DNA of 64,000 nucleotides from Bifidobacterium lemurum (GTDB taxonomy: Bacteria; Actinomycetota; Actinomycetes; Actinomycetales; Bifidobacteriaceae): positions 1,550,001 to 1,614,000 of the forward strand of contig NZ_CP062948.1 in NCBI RefSeq assembly GCF_014898175.1, given 5' to 3'. This document shows, piece after piece, positions 38,794 through 47,804 of the stretch; the stretch's first letter is position 1; each line of letters begins with the position of its first letter. Below the pieces are notes generated by a model. It made no database searches, was not told the origin of the DNA, and saw nothing but the letters and a program-made list of their open reading frames with translations. Position numbers and translations under genes: made by a program.

Positions 38794-40107
38794 CTATTCG
38801 GCGGGCACACCCGTCGTCCGCCCAGCGGCGCTCCCGTTTCCGTTTCCGTTCTCGTTTTCATTCCCGTCGGCCAACGCGAGCGCCTCATCATAGCCTGGGG
38901 CCACGGGCACGCCGTTGACGCTGCGCTGGATGGCGAGCGCCGCCGCCGCGTTCGCGATGCGGGTCGCATCCTCAAGTCCCCATCCTCTGGACAGCATGGC
39001 GCACATCGTTCCGGTGTGGCATCCGCCCGCGGAACGTGTGTGCACGGCCTTGGTGGGGAACCCCTCGATGTGGCGGGTCGCGCCGCCCGGCTCGCGCACC
39101 CACGCGCCACGTGATCCGGCCCGGACCACCAGCGGTGCGCGCAGCGTCTCACCAAGCGCCTCGCACAGCGCCTCCATCGACTTGTCGAATCCGCCGCCGA
39201 CGGTCAACGTGGCGGAATCGTCCACGAACACGCCGAGCCGGTCGGCCAAAGTCTGCGCCTCCTGACGGTTGCATGACCAGATGGGGCGGGCGAGCACGAG
39301 GTCCTCCAGCAGATGGTCGTTGACCAGACTCAGTGTTTTGGTCGGGTTGATCACCAACTGGTATCGGCGTTGCTTCGGGTCGGTGCCGGCGCGATGGACG
39401 AATTCGTCGATGCCGGCGGCGGTGTGGTCGAGCAGCGTATTGCCGCTGATGTGCACCACATCGCCCGCGGCCGGGTCGAGCGCGGCGAAGGTCGCCTCGT
39501 TGCCCTGAGCCTCCGCGCCGTAGCGGGCGACGAAGGTTTTGCGGTCCGTGCCGTCATGGAACACGAGACGGAAACCCGAATCGGCGTCGAGTCGGTCCGG
39601 GCCGATATGGCGGATGCCGGCCTCCTCGAAGGCGCGCCGTACGGTCGTGGCCCAGACTCCGCTGCCGATGATGCCGGCGTGTGCGGCGGGGACGCCCATC
39701 GCGCCGACCGCCTGTAGCACGCGATAGCTGCCGCCGACCGTGGGCGTGGTGTCGCCGGCGACGGTGAACCCACCGGAGGTCGGCAATGTGTCGACGTCCA
39801 TCATGATGTCGACCCAGACCTGTCCGAGTGAGATCACGGAAGGAACGTGGGCGTTGTCGGCGGCGGATGCGGCGTCTGCCTTGGCCGTGGCGTTCTCCGT
39901 TTCCGCCGTGCCTACCACCCGGGCGTCATGGCGCGCCATGCGGTCGGCCGACGCTCCCGCGCCGCCTCCGGAGTTTGCGGCGCCGGTTGCGTCCGTTGTC
40001 GCGCCATTCGTCGTCTGCGTCTCCTGCGCGGTGTCGGCGGCCTTCTTGCGGCGTTTCGTCAGCAGGCTGCCGAGCCAGGTGTTTTCCGGGATATCCAATC
40101 CAAGCAT
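38794..40107 (-). CDS. PfkB-family carbohydrate kinase-like protein with altered active site
   Basis: The 437-residue protein contains a ribokinase/PfkB fold from about residue 90 ([47 protein letters not shown]) to about 415. The family's second signature, normally DTTGAGD with the catalytic Asp, reads [11 protein letters not shown] here. The base is thus replaced by Gly and the leading Asp by His. Kinase activity is uncertain; a regulatory or pseudokinase role is possible. The first 85 residues and the tail ([11 protein letters not shown]) are low-complexity. ATG 40107 follows AAGGAGGACACAG. The substrate cannot be assigned. Confidence 0.8.
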   Translation of the reverse strand: MLGLDIPENTWLGSLLTKRRKKAADTAQETQTTNGATTDATGAANSGGGAGASADRMARHDARVVGTAETENATAKADAASAADNAHVPSVISLGQVWVDIMMDVDTLPTSGGFTVAGDTTPTVGGSYRVLQAVGAMGVPAAHAGIIGSGVWATTVRRAFEEAGIRHIGPDRLDADSGFRLVFHDGTDRKTFVARYGAEAQGNEATFAALDPAAGDVVHISGNTLLDHTAAGIDEFVHRAGTDPKQRRYQLVINPTKTLSLVNDHLLEDLVLARPIWSCNRQEAQTLADRLGVFVDDSATLTVGGGFDKSMEALCEALGETLRAPLVVRAGSRGAWVREPGGATRHIEGFPTKAVHTRSAGGCHTGTMCAMLSRGWGLEDATRIANAAAALAIQRSVNGVPVAPGYDEALALADGNENENGNGNGSAAGRTTGVPAE

Positions 40108-40556
40108 GCTGTGTCCTCCTTGACTTACATCCCTTCGTTGTAGTCTTACCGCGAGTTTATGAACGTCAGCTGGGAGACGCAATAGTCATCGGGGATGATT
40201 ATGTCGTTCTCGGGGCGGTAAGCTGGCGGCGAACATGCCGCGATCCTGCGCGGCCGCGAGGCCATCTGATCCGCCCGTCGATTCGGTGTGGCGGCCGGTC
40301 GTGCGACGGATGTTGCGTGGTCGGTGTGCTGGAGGAGGGCGTGCTGTGGCTGGTGCGGACGCAAGGTCCGCCGCTCCGCCCCGTCGGTTCGGCGGTCCGG
40401 CGTGATGGGGCGGACATGTGACGGGTGTCGCATGGCCGGGTGCGGATGGTATGATCGGCATGCTTCCCGCGCCTGCGGCCGGCTCGGTGCAAGACGCCGG
40501 TTTCGGTGGTTTGCCGCCGAAATCCTCCAAGATGGGCGGCTATGATACACGCTGAT
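40108..40556. other. 450-bp gap between PfkB-like gene and rpmB promoter
   Basis: No gene is supported: open frames are short and cysteine/arginine/tryptophan-rich, with no ribosome-binding sites. No inverted-repeat element of the kinds seen elsewhere was recognised. It should contain the promoter of the divergent PfkB gene near 40115-40150. Confidence 0.45.
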
Positions 40557-40557
40557 G

Positions 40558-40586
40558 TTGCATATGTCGGCATTTCGCGGTATATT
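40558..40586 (+). promoter_or_regulatory. Promoter of rpmB
   Basis: TTGCAT (40558-40563) and TATATT (40581-40586) are separated by 17 bp. This is one of the best sigma-A-type matches in the window and predicts a start near 40593, with a leader of about 70 nt. Confidence 0.75.
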
Positions 40587-40661
40587 CGGGAAGTTGTGTG
40601 TTCAGGACAGTGCCCTGGATACAGGAAGACTTGAAAACACAAAGGTTTAAGGGAGTTCATC

Positions 40662-40856
40662 ATGGCAGCTCGTTGCGCAGTGTGCGGCAAGGGACCGCAG
40701 ACCGGTTTCACCGTTTCCCATTCGCACCGTCGTACCAAGCGTACCTTCCGCCCGAACCTGCAGCCTGTGCGCACCACGATCGACGGCGAGAACACCCGCG
40801 TTCGCGTGTGCGGCAAGTGCCTCAAGGCCGGCAAGGTTCAGCGCGTGGTCGCCTGA
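40662..40856 (+). CDS. rpmB: 50S ribosomal protein L28
   Basis: The 64-residue ribosomal protein starts [15 protein letters not shown] and contains [14 protein letters not shown]. Four cysteines in two CXXC pairs (CAVC and CGKC) make it the zinc-binding (C+) form, the type not replaced under zinc limitation. The ribosome-binding site AGGGAG is 7 nt before the ATG. It is monocistronic, with its own strong promoter and terminator. Confidence 0.97.
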   Translation: MAARCAVCGKGPQTGFTVSHSHRRTKRTFRPNLQPVRTTIDGENTRVRVCGKCLKAGKVQRVVA

Positions 40857-40876
40857 GTCGCGAATAACGCTTAAAG

Positions 40877-40918
40877 GAAGCCCCATCGAGTTCGCTCGAC
40901 GGGGCTTCTTGCGTTTTC
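40877..40918 (+). terminator. Terminator of rpmB
   Basis: GAAGCCCCATCGAG pairs with CTCGACGGGGCTTC (one mismatch) around TTCG and is followed by TTGCGTTTTCC. Confidence 0.88.
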
Positions 40919-40955
40919 CTCTGTCATTCCAAGCGGAGCGTCTTCCGCCCTCCTT

Positions 40956-41060
40956 CTCGTCATCCTGAGCGGAGCGCAGCGAGGCGCAAGGATCCCATCC
41001 TGACGGCCGGGTCGTGAGATTCTTGCGCCTCGCCCCTCGGGCTCCGCCCAGAATGACGAG
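40956..41060. repeat. REP-like inverted repeat (CATCCTGAGCG type), second copy
   Basis: The left arm runs from CTCGTCATCCTGAGCGGAGC to CGAGGCGCAAGGATC. The right arm runs from GATTCTTGCGCCTCG to CTCCGCCCAGAATGACGAG. Together they form an imperfect inverted repeat of about 40 bp per arm. The core is related to the repeat at 21692. Confidence 0.65.
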
Positions 41061-41124
41061 AGTATGTGCCGTTGGGACGGGTCGGCGGGATCGTTCGGAC
41101 GGCCACGCCATACAATGGAGCGTT

Positions 41125-43857
41125 ATGAGCATCACCTTGGACACCGCACTCTCGTCGTTGCTGACGAACAAGCGTCGCGTGTCCGCGCTCAAATCGTTGG
41201 GTGTGACCACCGTGGGCGACGCGCTGACCTACTACCCGTTCCGCGTCACCGAACCCGTGCCCCAACGCGCCATCCGCGAAGGAGCTCCCGGTCAGCCGAT
41301 GGCCTGCGCCGTTATGGTGCGGTCGTTGCGCGTGGTGCCGATGAACACCCGCCGTGGCTACCGTCTGGAGGCGTTGGTCGACGATTCCGACTTCGCGCGT
41401 ACGCGCAACGCCGCAGGCTCGGTGGCTCGGCTCACCTTTTTCTCCTATAGGAAATCCTATGTGGATTGGCTGGGCATGCGGCTGCGCGCGGGGGAGACGC
41501 TGGTGATCGCCGGCGCACCAACCGAATATATGGGACAAGCCCAATTCACCCATCCCGAAATCCTCACCGTCATGCCCCAGCCGAACCGTGATGCCTTTGG
41601 CGCCGCCTCCGGCGATGGGCTTCCGACGTCGACCGCCGGCGACGCGTTCTCCGCGCCGCTTCCCTCGGCGTCACCCTCCGCCCTGCAATACGATGCGGCC
41701 ACGGTCGCCGAGGCGATGCCTCGTCTGACCCGGCCGAGGCCCGTCTATCATGCCAGCTCGCGCATCTCCTCCGAGCATATCCATGAGACGATTCTGGGAC
41801 TGCTGCGCATGCTGGCCGAGTCAGGCGACGCCACGAACGCCGCAGTCGCGGGCCCGGACGCCGTTGGCGCTGCGGGCTCGAGGGGAGGCGCGGAATCGGC
41901 CGAGCCCGTCGAAGCGACCGGCTCCGTCGGACCCGGTGGCGTGGACGGGGCCGCCGATCCGTCCGAGACGCGGCCGGGCATCTCCCTCGACCGTCTCGCC
42001 GACGCCATTCCCGACATCCTGCCCGACGCGATTCGCGTCGAACGCGGGCTGCTGCGTCGGGCCGAAGCCTTCCTCGCCATCCACAACCCCGACTCCACCA
42101 AAGCCTTCCGCGCCGGCATCGACACACTGCGGTACGAAGAAGCCTTCGTCGCGCAGACCTCGTTGCTGCAAGCGCGCGCCCACGCCCGCAAATCGGCCGC
42201 GCATCCCTGCCCGTTGACTCCGGGAGGCGCGTTTGCCCCGCAGAGCGCGCAGCCTCCATCGAAAGCCCTCGTCGCGGAAGGGGACGCAGACGATCATGCA
42301 GACGACGTGTCGTCATCGCAGCCGCATGTCGCGCGGAACGCCACGGATGCGGAAGTCCCATTGCGGGACCGCTTCATCGCCTCGCTGCCGTTCACGCTCA
42401 CCGGCGGCCAGCGTCAGGTGATCGACGACATCGCGGAGGATATGACGCGCGACTGGCCCATGCAACGCCTCCTGCAGGGCGAGGTGGGCTCCGGCAAAAC
42501 AGTGGTGGCGCTCGCCGCCATGTTGCAGGCCGTCGGTGCCGGATATCAGGCGGTGATGGTCGCGCCCACACAGGTGTTGGCCGAACAGCATGCTGACTCC
42601 ATCGCACGCATGGTGGACGGGCTTGGTGTGCCGGTGACGTTGCTCACCGGCGGAATGAAACTCGCCGCGCGGCGCAAGGCTCTCGCCCAGACGGCCAGCG
42701 GCGAGCCGTGCATCGTGGTGGCCACGCACGCCGCCTTCTCCAAAACCTTCCAAGCGCCGAATCTGGCGTTGGTGGTGATCGATGAACAGCATCGATTCGG
42801 CGTGGAACAGCGCGAAAGCCTGAACGCCAAAGCCGATCTGGCACCGCATCTGCTGGTGATGACGGCCACGCCGATTCCACGCACCGCGGCGATGACCTGG
42901 TTCGGCGACCTCGACATCTCATGGCTCACCGAACTGCCCGGCGGGCGCAAGCCGATTCGCACCGTCGTGGTCAACGAGGACGACGCGAACACCATGGGCC
43001 GGATGTTCGCGCATATTCGGACGCGGCTTGATGCGGGGGAACGGGCCTATGTTGTCTGCGCGCGCATCGATGACAATGGGGAGGACGATGATCCGGGCGC
43101 GGTCGGATCGGATTCCACGACAGGCGGCACTCGTGCGCGAGCGCACGCCGCCGCCGATGACGCTCGTGCGCAACGGCAGGCGTTCGCGGAGATCGATCCC
43201 TATGACGTTCCCGATGCGCAAGCCGAAGACGCGCCCGTCCGGCCGCCGCTGCATACCGTTGCCGAAATCGCCGACCGTCTGTCGAAACTGCCGCAATTCC
43301 AAGGAATCTCCTTCGCCACGCTCACCGGGCGAGACAAAGACGAGACCAAAACCCAGGTGATGAGCCAGTTCGCGGACGGTACGACGCCGGTGCTGGTGGC
43401 CACCACCGTGATCGAGGTCGGCGTGGATGTGAAACAGGCCAGCTGCATCGTGATCTTCGACGCCGACCGGTACGGACTGTCCCAGCTGCACCAGCTGCGA
43501 GGCCGTGTGGGGCGTGGCGGCACACCGAGCTGGGCGTTCCTGATCTCGCGCGCCGAAGCCGCCTCTCCCGCCGAACAGCGGCTCGAAGTCATTCACGGAA
43601 CTTTGGATGGTGCCGAAATCGCGCAGGCCGACCTGGAATTCCGCGGGGCCGGCGACGTGCTGGGAGACGCGCAATCCGGCGGCAAATCAGGATTGAAGCT
43701 GCTGCGTGTGGTCAAGGACGTGGATCTGATCACCGACGCGCGCGCCCGTGCCGAGCGGCTGCTCGCCGAGGATCCGGAACTGGCCGGCGAAGTGCAGCTG
43801 GCCGGCGCGGTGCTTGATTTCACCCGCGGCAACGAGACCTTCCTGACCAGTTCGTGA
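41125..43857 (+). CDS. recG: ATP-dependent DNA helicase RecG with low-complexity insertions
   Basis: RecG remodels stalled forks and branched DNA. The 910-residue protein has the N-terminal wedge domain (ALKSLGVTTVGDALTYYPFR), Walker A GEVGSGKT, the DEQH box in VVIDEQHRFG, ATPIPRT and the motif VI block HQLRGRVGRGG. Family members are usually about 690-760 residues. The excess is in segments rich in Ala, Gly, Asp and Pro near residues 160-190, 232-282, 360-410 and 650-692, all between conserved blocks. TACAAT ends 8 nt before ATG 41125, so the transcript is probably leaderless. An inverted-repeat element begins 4 nt after the stop. Confidence 0.93.
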   Translation: MSITLDTALSSLLTNKRRVSALKSLGVTTVGDALTYYPFRVTEPVPQRAIREGAPGQPMACAVMVRSLRVVPMNTRRGYRLEALVDDSDFARTRNAAGSVARLTFFSYRKSYVDWLGMRLRAGETLVIAGAPTEYMGQAQFTHPEILTVMPQPNRDAFGAASGDGLPTSTAGDAFSAPLPSASPSALQYDAATVAEAMPRLTRPRPVYHASSRISSEHIHETILGLLRMLAESGDATNAAVAGPDAVGAAGSRGGAESAEPVEATGSVGPGGVDGAADPSETRPGISLDRLADAIPDILPDAIRVERGLLRRAEAFLAIHNPDSTKAFRAGIDTLRYEEAFVAQTSLLQARAHARKSAAHPCPLTPGGAFAPQSAQPPSKALVAEGDADDHADDVSSSQPHVARNATDAEVPLRDRFIASLPFTLTGGQRQVIDDIAEDMTRDWPMQRLLQGEVGSGKTVVALAAMLQAVGAGYQAVMVAPTQVLAEQHADSIARMVDGLGVPVTLLTGGMKLAARRKALAQTASGEPCIVVATHAAFSKTFQAPNLALVVIDEQHRFGVEQRESLNAKADLAPHLLVMTATPIPRTAAMTWFGDLDISWLTELPGGRKPIRTVVVNEDDANTMGRMFAHIRTRLDAGERAYVVCARIDDNGEDDDPGAVGSDSTTGGTRARAHAAADDARAQRQAFAEIDPYDVPDAQAEDAPVRPPLHTVAEIADRLSKLPQFQGISFATLTGRDKDETKTQVMSQFADGTTPVLVATTVIEVGVDVKQASCIVIFDADRYGLSQLHQLRGRVGRGGTPSWAFLISRAEAASPAEQRLEVIHGTLDGAEIAQADLEFRGAGDVLGDAQSGGKSGLKLLRVVKDVDLITDARARAERLLAEDPELAGEVQLAGAVLDFTRGNETFLTSS

Positions 43858-43861
43858 ACGA

Positions 43862-44009
43862 GTTGGCACTTGACTCCTCCAGTTGGCACCCAGATCTGGC
43901 CGTCTGCTGATGTCGCTATTTCAAAAACGTTGGAAAACCAGTGATTCGTGGTGTTCCGTCGGAGCTGGTGCCGGAAACGGGGTGCCAACTGGAGGGGTCA
44001 AGTGCCAAC
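43862..44009. repeat. Inverted-repeat element with doubled AGTTGGCAC arms (family B copy 1)
   Basis: Terminal arms of 30 bp (43862-43891 and 43980-44009) match as reverse complements at 29 of 30 positions. Each arm contains two direct copies of AGTTGGCAC (inverted as GTGCCAACT on the right). The 88-bp centre has CGCTATTTCAAAAACGTTGG. The copy at 53810 shares arms and part of the centre. There is no coding capacity. Confidence 0.75.
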
Positions 44010-44053
44010 TGGATGGAGTGCTTTAGGCGGCGCATGGCCTACAGTGGGTCGAT

Positions 44054-44629
44054 ATGCGTGTGATTTCAGGACGATTCAAGGGTGTGGCGCTGGCCACTCC
44101 GAAGCCGGGCACCAGGCCGACCACCGACCGAACCAAAGAGGCGATATTCTCCCGTCTCGACGCGTGGGGCGTGCTCGATGATGCCCGTGTGCTCGACCTG
44201 TTCGCCGGAACCGGCGCGCTGGGCATCGAAGCGCTCAGCCGTGGAGCGCGGGAATTGGTGGCGGTCGAGGCCGCCGCGCCCGCGGCCGCGCTGATCGCCA
44301 AAACCTTGGGCGAATTGAAACGCAACCGTTCATGGGATGCCGGCATGGCCGCCAAAGTGGTCAAGGCCAAGGCGGAGCGATATGCCGCCGTTCCAACCGC
44401 CGCGCCGTTCGATGTGATTATGATCGACCCGCCGTACGCCTTCGCCACCGAAGACTGCGACCGCTTACTGGCCGATCTGGCGACGAATGGCTTCGCCGCC
44501 GATGGCGCGCTGATCATGCTTGAGCGCTCCACCCGTTCCGATGAGCCTACGGCCCCTGAAGGCTGGGAGGTCACCGAACGTCGTGATTATGGCGAAACCG
44601 CCGTGTTCTATATCGAGCGGGTTGGTTGA
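44054..44629 (+). CDS. rsmD: 16S rRNA (guanine966-N2)-methyltransferase
   Basis: Methylates G966 of 16S rRNA. The 191-residue protein has the RsmD start RVISGRFKGVALATP, the SAM-binding VLDLFAGTGALGIEALSRG and the catalytic IDPPYAF motif. TACAGT (44040-44045) ends 8 nt before the ATG and no Shine-Dalgarno is evident, so it is probably leaderless. It is convergent with trmD. Confidence 0.94.
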   Translation: MRVISGRFKGVALATPKPGTRPTTDRTKEAIFSRLDAWGVLDDARVLDLFAGTGALGIEALSRGARELVAVEAAAPAAALIAKTLGELKRNRSWDAGMAAKVVKAKAERYAAVPTAAPFDVIMIDPPYAFATEDCDRLLADLATNGFAADGALIMLERSTRSDEPTAPEGWEVTERRDYGETAVFYIERVG

Positions 44630-44643
44630 CAACACGTCAACTA

Positions 44644-44727
44644 CAACGCTTTAACCACCAAGCGCATCGCGCCACCGCCATTTCGCGGTTTGTCGGCCGA
44701 ACAGGGACGCAAATGGTTAAAGCGTTG
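44644..44727. repeat. Perfect 14-bp inverted repeat between rsmD and trmD
   Basis: CAACGCTTTAACCA (44644-44657) and TGGTTAAAGCGTTG (44714-44727) are exact reverse complements 56 bp apart, in a gap between two convergent stop codons. It lacks the T-runs of a normal terminator. Confidence 0.6.
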
Positions 44728-44733
44728 CAAGCC

Positions 44734-45801
44734 CTATGCCAAGCGACGCGGACGCTCGCCGGAGACCTCCCAGCCGAGCGCCATCAACGTTTTGCGGTCG
44801 GCCTTGCTCAACGCCGAGCAATCCAACGCCTCAATCAGATCCGGGCGGATTTCGCTGGTACGCGCCAGCGCCTCGTCGCGGCGGAACCGGTCGACTTTGG
44901 CGTGGTCGCCCGACAGCAACACGTCAGGAACCGCCATGCTGCGCCACACCGCCGGCTTGGTGTACTGCCGATGCTCCAACAACGCGTCCTGACCGGTGTA
45001 CGACTCCGTCACGATGGATTGGGGATTGCCCATGAATCCGGGCAGCAGGCGGGTGATCGCCTCCAGCATCACCGACACCGCCACTTCGCCGCCGTTGAGC
45101 ACATAGTCGCCAATCGAATACTCGCGCACATCCACGCCCCGCCCGCGATAATAGGCGGGGATGCGCGCGTCATAGCCCTCGTATCGTCCGCAGCCGAACA
45201 GCAGATGCCCCGCATGGCTCAGCTCGGTCGCGTCGCGTTGGGTGAACAGGGGCGCGGAGGGATTCGGCAGAATCAGCACCGGGCGGCTCGCGTCGCCTTG
45301 GCCGGTCCGTTCGGTCTGACCATCTTGTTCGATTGTGCCGGTCTGGTTGGCGGGTGAGGTCAGGTCGGTCTGATTGGTTTGACCACTCTCATTGAGCTGA
45401 TCAGTCTGGTTAATTGGCCCGCCTTGGTTGGTTGGGTCGGCATGATTGGCCTGATTGGCCGGACCATCCTGATTGAGCGGGTTGGTTGGGCCGGTTTGGT
45501 CAGCCTGGTCGGTCCGCTCAATAGGGCCGGACCTGTCGCCCGAATTCTCCGACTCGCCCTGCGATTGCGGGTCAAACCCCAGCAGTTCGTCCAGGCATTC
45601 GGCCCACACCTCGGGCTTCATCACCATGCCGGCGCCGCCGCCGACCGGGGTGTCGTCCACGGAATGATGCACGTCATAGGTCCAGTCGCGCAGGTTGTGC
45701 GCCGTGACCTCCACCAGCCCTTTGGCCTGCGCCTTGCCCAGCAGGCTCAGGTTCAGCACCTCGAAGTATTCGGGGAACACGCTCACGATATCGATCTTCA
45801 T
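44734..45801 (-). CDS. trmD: tRNA (guanine37-N1)-methyltransferase with a 94-residue insertion
   Basis: TrmD makes m1G37, which prevents frameshifting, and is normally essential. The 355-residue protein has all family blocks: DDTPVGGGAGMVMKPE, GHLLFGCGRYEGYDARI, the SAM knot YSIGDYVLNGGEVAV, and LLEHRQYTKPAVW. Typical length is 240-270. The excess is a single insertion at about 79-172, composed of Asn, Gln, Thr, Asp, Gly and Pro repeats (NQTDQ, ANQANHAD), between the N-terminal part and RPVLILPNPSAPLFTQ. The reading frame is intact, so the enzyme is expected to function with a solvent-exposed loop. On the minus strand TACTGT lies 8 nt before the ATG (leaderless). Confidence 0.93.
   Translation of the reverse strand: MKIDIVSVFPEYFEVLNLSLLGKAQAKGLVEVTAHNLRDWTYDVHHSVDDTPVGGGAGMVMKPEVWAECLDELLGFDPQSQGESENSGDRSGPIERTDQADQTGPTNPLNQDGPANQANHADPTNQGGPINQTDQLNESGQTNQTDLTSPANQTGTIEQDGQTERTGQGDASRPVLILPNPSAPLFTQRDATELSHAGHLLFGCGRYEGYDARIPAYYRGRGVDVREYSIGDYVLNGGEVAVSVMLEAITRLLPGFMGNPQSIVTESYTGQDALLEHRQYTKPAVWRSMAVPDVLLSGDHAKVDRFRRDEALARTSEIRPDLIEALDCSALSKADRKTLMALGWEVSGERPRRLA
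45286..45567. repeat. Coding minisatellite inside trmD
   Basis: On the plus strand the segment is a run of imperfect GGTCNG/GGTTGG/TGATTGG units related to the 9-bp units at 38668-38782. It accounts for the TrmD insertion. Confidence 0.7.
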
Positions 45802-45850
45802 AAGGCACTACAGTAGCGGGACCACTGCCACCGATACACTGTTGGGCGTG

Positions 45851-47626
45851 ATGAATTCGACGGTCAACATGCATATGAGACGCAAGCCCGAAGTGCTCGC
45901 CCCCGCGGGCAATCTCAGAGGATTGAAAACCGCGGTGGACTACGGCGCGGACGCCGTCTACTGCGGCGGCAAGGCCTTCGGCATGCGGTCCGCCCCGAAG
46001 AACCTCAGCCTCGCGGATTTCGAGGAGGGCGCGCGCTATGCCCACGAACGCGGCTCTCGCGTGTACGTGACCTGCAACGTGCTGCCGCGCAACGACGAGG
46101 TCGAGGCCTTGCGCGCCTATCTCGGCCAGCTCAAGGACACCGGCGTGGACGCGCTGATCGTCTCCGACATCGGCGTGCTGATGATGGCCCGCCAGATCGC
46201 GCCGAATCTTGAACTCCACGTCTCCACCCAGGCCGGTGTGACGAACTACCAGGCCGCCAACGCCCTGTACGAGCTGGGCGCGCGCCGCGTGGTGCTCGCC
46301 CGCGAGATGGACCTGCAGGCCGTGCGCGACATCCGCGCGCGCATCCCCGACGACATGGATGTGGAATGCTTCGTGCATGGCGCGATGTGCATGGCCTTTT
46401 CCGGCCGGTGCCTGTTCTCCAACTATCTGACCGGCCGCGACGGCAACCACGGCGAATGCGCGCAGCCATGCCGTTGGAAGTATTCGATCGTCGAGGAGAA
46501 GCGCCCCGGCCAGTACTATCCGATCGAACAGACCGAGGAGGGCGCGTACCTGTTCAATTCGCAGGATATGAACATGCTCGCGCATATCGACGCGCTGATC
46601 GATTCGGGCGCGACCAGTCTGAAGATCGAAGGCCGCTCCAAAAGCGCGTATTACATCGCCGCGATGACCAACGCCTACAAAACCGCCGTCAACGAGTATA
46701 TGCGCCAGCGGGGTTTCGAGGACGCGGACGGCGCTGTGCTCAAGCCCTTCCACGACCGTGTGATCCGCCCCGACGCGCCGATGCCCGATTGGCTGGTCGA
46801 CGAGGGCGTGGATGAGCGCGGGTTCGCCGCGATGCTCGCCGAGCCGGACGCGATTATGGCCCAGTCGGACGCCGCGTTCGCCGGGGTGCCCGATGCCGCC
46901 GCCCGATGCGATGGCGATGGTGCCGGCTCCTGCTCCTGTTCCGTCGACTCCGCCGGTTCGGCTTCCTCTGCTGATTCCGTCGGCACTGCTGATTCCGCCA
47001 GGACGGCCGACTCCGCCGGATCCGTTGATTCCGCTGGAACCGCCGATTCCGTCGGTCCCGTCGGCACCATCGGCATCGCCGGGCCCGCCGACTCCGCCGC
47101 GCGCAGCACCCGCCGCAAGGCCAACGCCGCGTCGGCCGACGCGCGTGAGATCGCGGGATTGTCCGAGGCGTCCGACGGCTGGCGGCACGCTCTGGCCGCG
47201 CCCGCCCCGCCCGTGGTTCTGCCCGACTGGCTGCTCGAAGAGCCGGACAAGGTGGCCCACCGCGATTATTCGACCGGCTTCTACTACCCCGACCAGAAGG
47301 TCACCCAGAACACCGACCGTTCCGCATACTTCCGCGCATGGCTGGTCGTCGGCGAAGTGCTGTCGTGGAGCGCGAGCGAAGGCGGGCGTGTGACCATCAT
47401 GAGCCGCAACAAAATCGAACCCGGCCAACTGGTTGAATTCGTGCTGCCCGGCGCGCCGCCGCTGGCCTACACCGTGCCCGAAAGCGGACTGCGCGACGAG
47501 AACGGCGATCCCGTGCCGGCCGTCAACAATCCGGCCCACGTGTTCTCGCTGCCCTGCCCGCACGAGGTGCCGGTGAACGCGGCCATCCGTTCGCGCACCA
47601 AAAAGCCCACGCTCAAAGCCGCCTGA
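45851..47626 (+). CDS. U32-family protein, tRNA hydroxylation type (TrhP/YegQ-like), with low-complexity insertion
   Basis: The 591-residue protein matches U32 proteins of the YegQ type, which in E. coli (TrhP) hydroxylates U34 of tRNA. Evidence is EVLAPAGNLRGLKTAVDYGADAVYCGGK, the signature block VECFVHGAMCMAFSGRCLFSNYLTGRDGNHGECAQPCRWKY with its iron-sulfur-type cysteines, and TSLKIEGRSKSAYY. Residues about 345-420 are a Ser/Ala/Asp/Gly-rich repeat (DSVGTADSARTADSAGS), absent from relatives, before a conserved C-terminal barrel. TACACT ends 7 nt before an in-frame GTG at 45848 and 10 nt before this ATG, so a leaderless GTG start is also possible. Confidence 0.85.
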   Translation: MNSTVNMHMRRKPEVLAPAGNLRGLKTAVDYGADAVYCGGKAFGMRSAPKNLSLADFEEGARYAHERGSRVYVTCNVLPRNDEVEALRAYLGQLKDTGVDALIVSDIGVLMMARQIAPNLELHVSTQAGVTNYQAANALYELGARRVVLAREMDLQAVRDIRARIPDDMDVECFVHGAMCMAFSGRCLFSNYLTGRDGNHGECAQPCRWKYSIVEEKRPGQYYPIEQTEEGAYLFNSQDMNMLAHIDALIDSGATSLKIEGRSKSAYYIAAMTNAYKTAVNEYMRQRGFEDADGAVLKPFHDRVIRPDAPMPDWLVDEGVDERGFAAMLAEPDAIMAQSDAAFAGVPDAAARCDGDGAGSCSCSVDSAGSASSADSVGTADSARTADSAGSVDSAGTADSVGPVGTIGIAGPADSAARSTRRKANAASADAREIAGLSEASDGWRHALAAPAPPVVLPDWLLEEPDKVAHRDYSTGFYYPDQKVTQNTDRSAYFRAWLVVGEVLSWSASEGGRVTIMSRNKIEPGQLVEFVLPGAPPLAYTVPESGLRDENGDPVPAVNNPAHVFSLPCPHEVPVNAAIRSRTKKPTLKAA

Positions 47627-47804
47627 AATGGTCGGGACGGGTGATGCCGCGCCTGTCCCGCCCGTTCCGCCCTGCTCTCGTGCGTCCTGCCTGTTCTGCC
47701 CGTCCTGCGCGCGCCCACCCAGAGCCGCCCGTCTTGTCCGACTGCCCGCCGTGCCGCCTCGCGGGATGCCGGAGCGCCGCGAGGCACCCACTACACTGGG
47801 TGCC

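Noticed and set aside
45286-45567. TrmD split into two genes by the repeat.
   Set aside because: There is no stop codon in the insertion and both halves of the knot fold are in the same frame.
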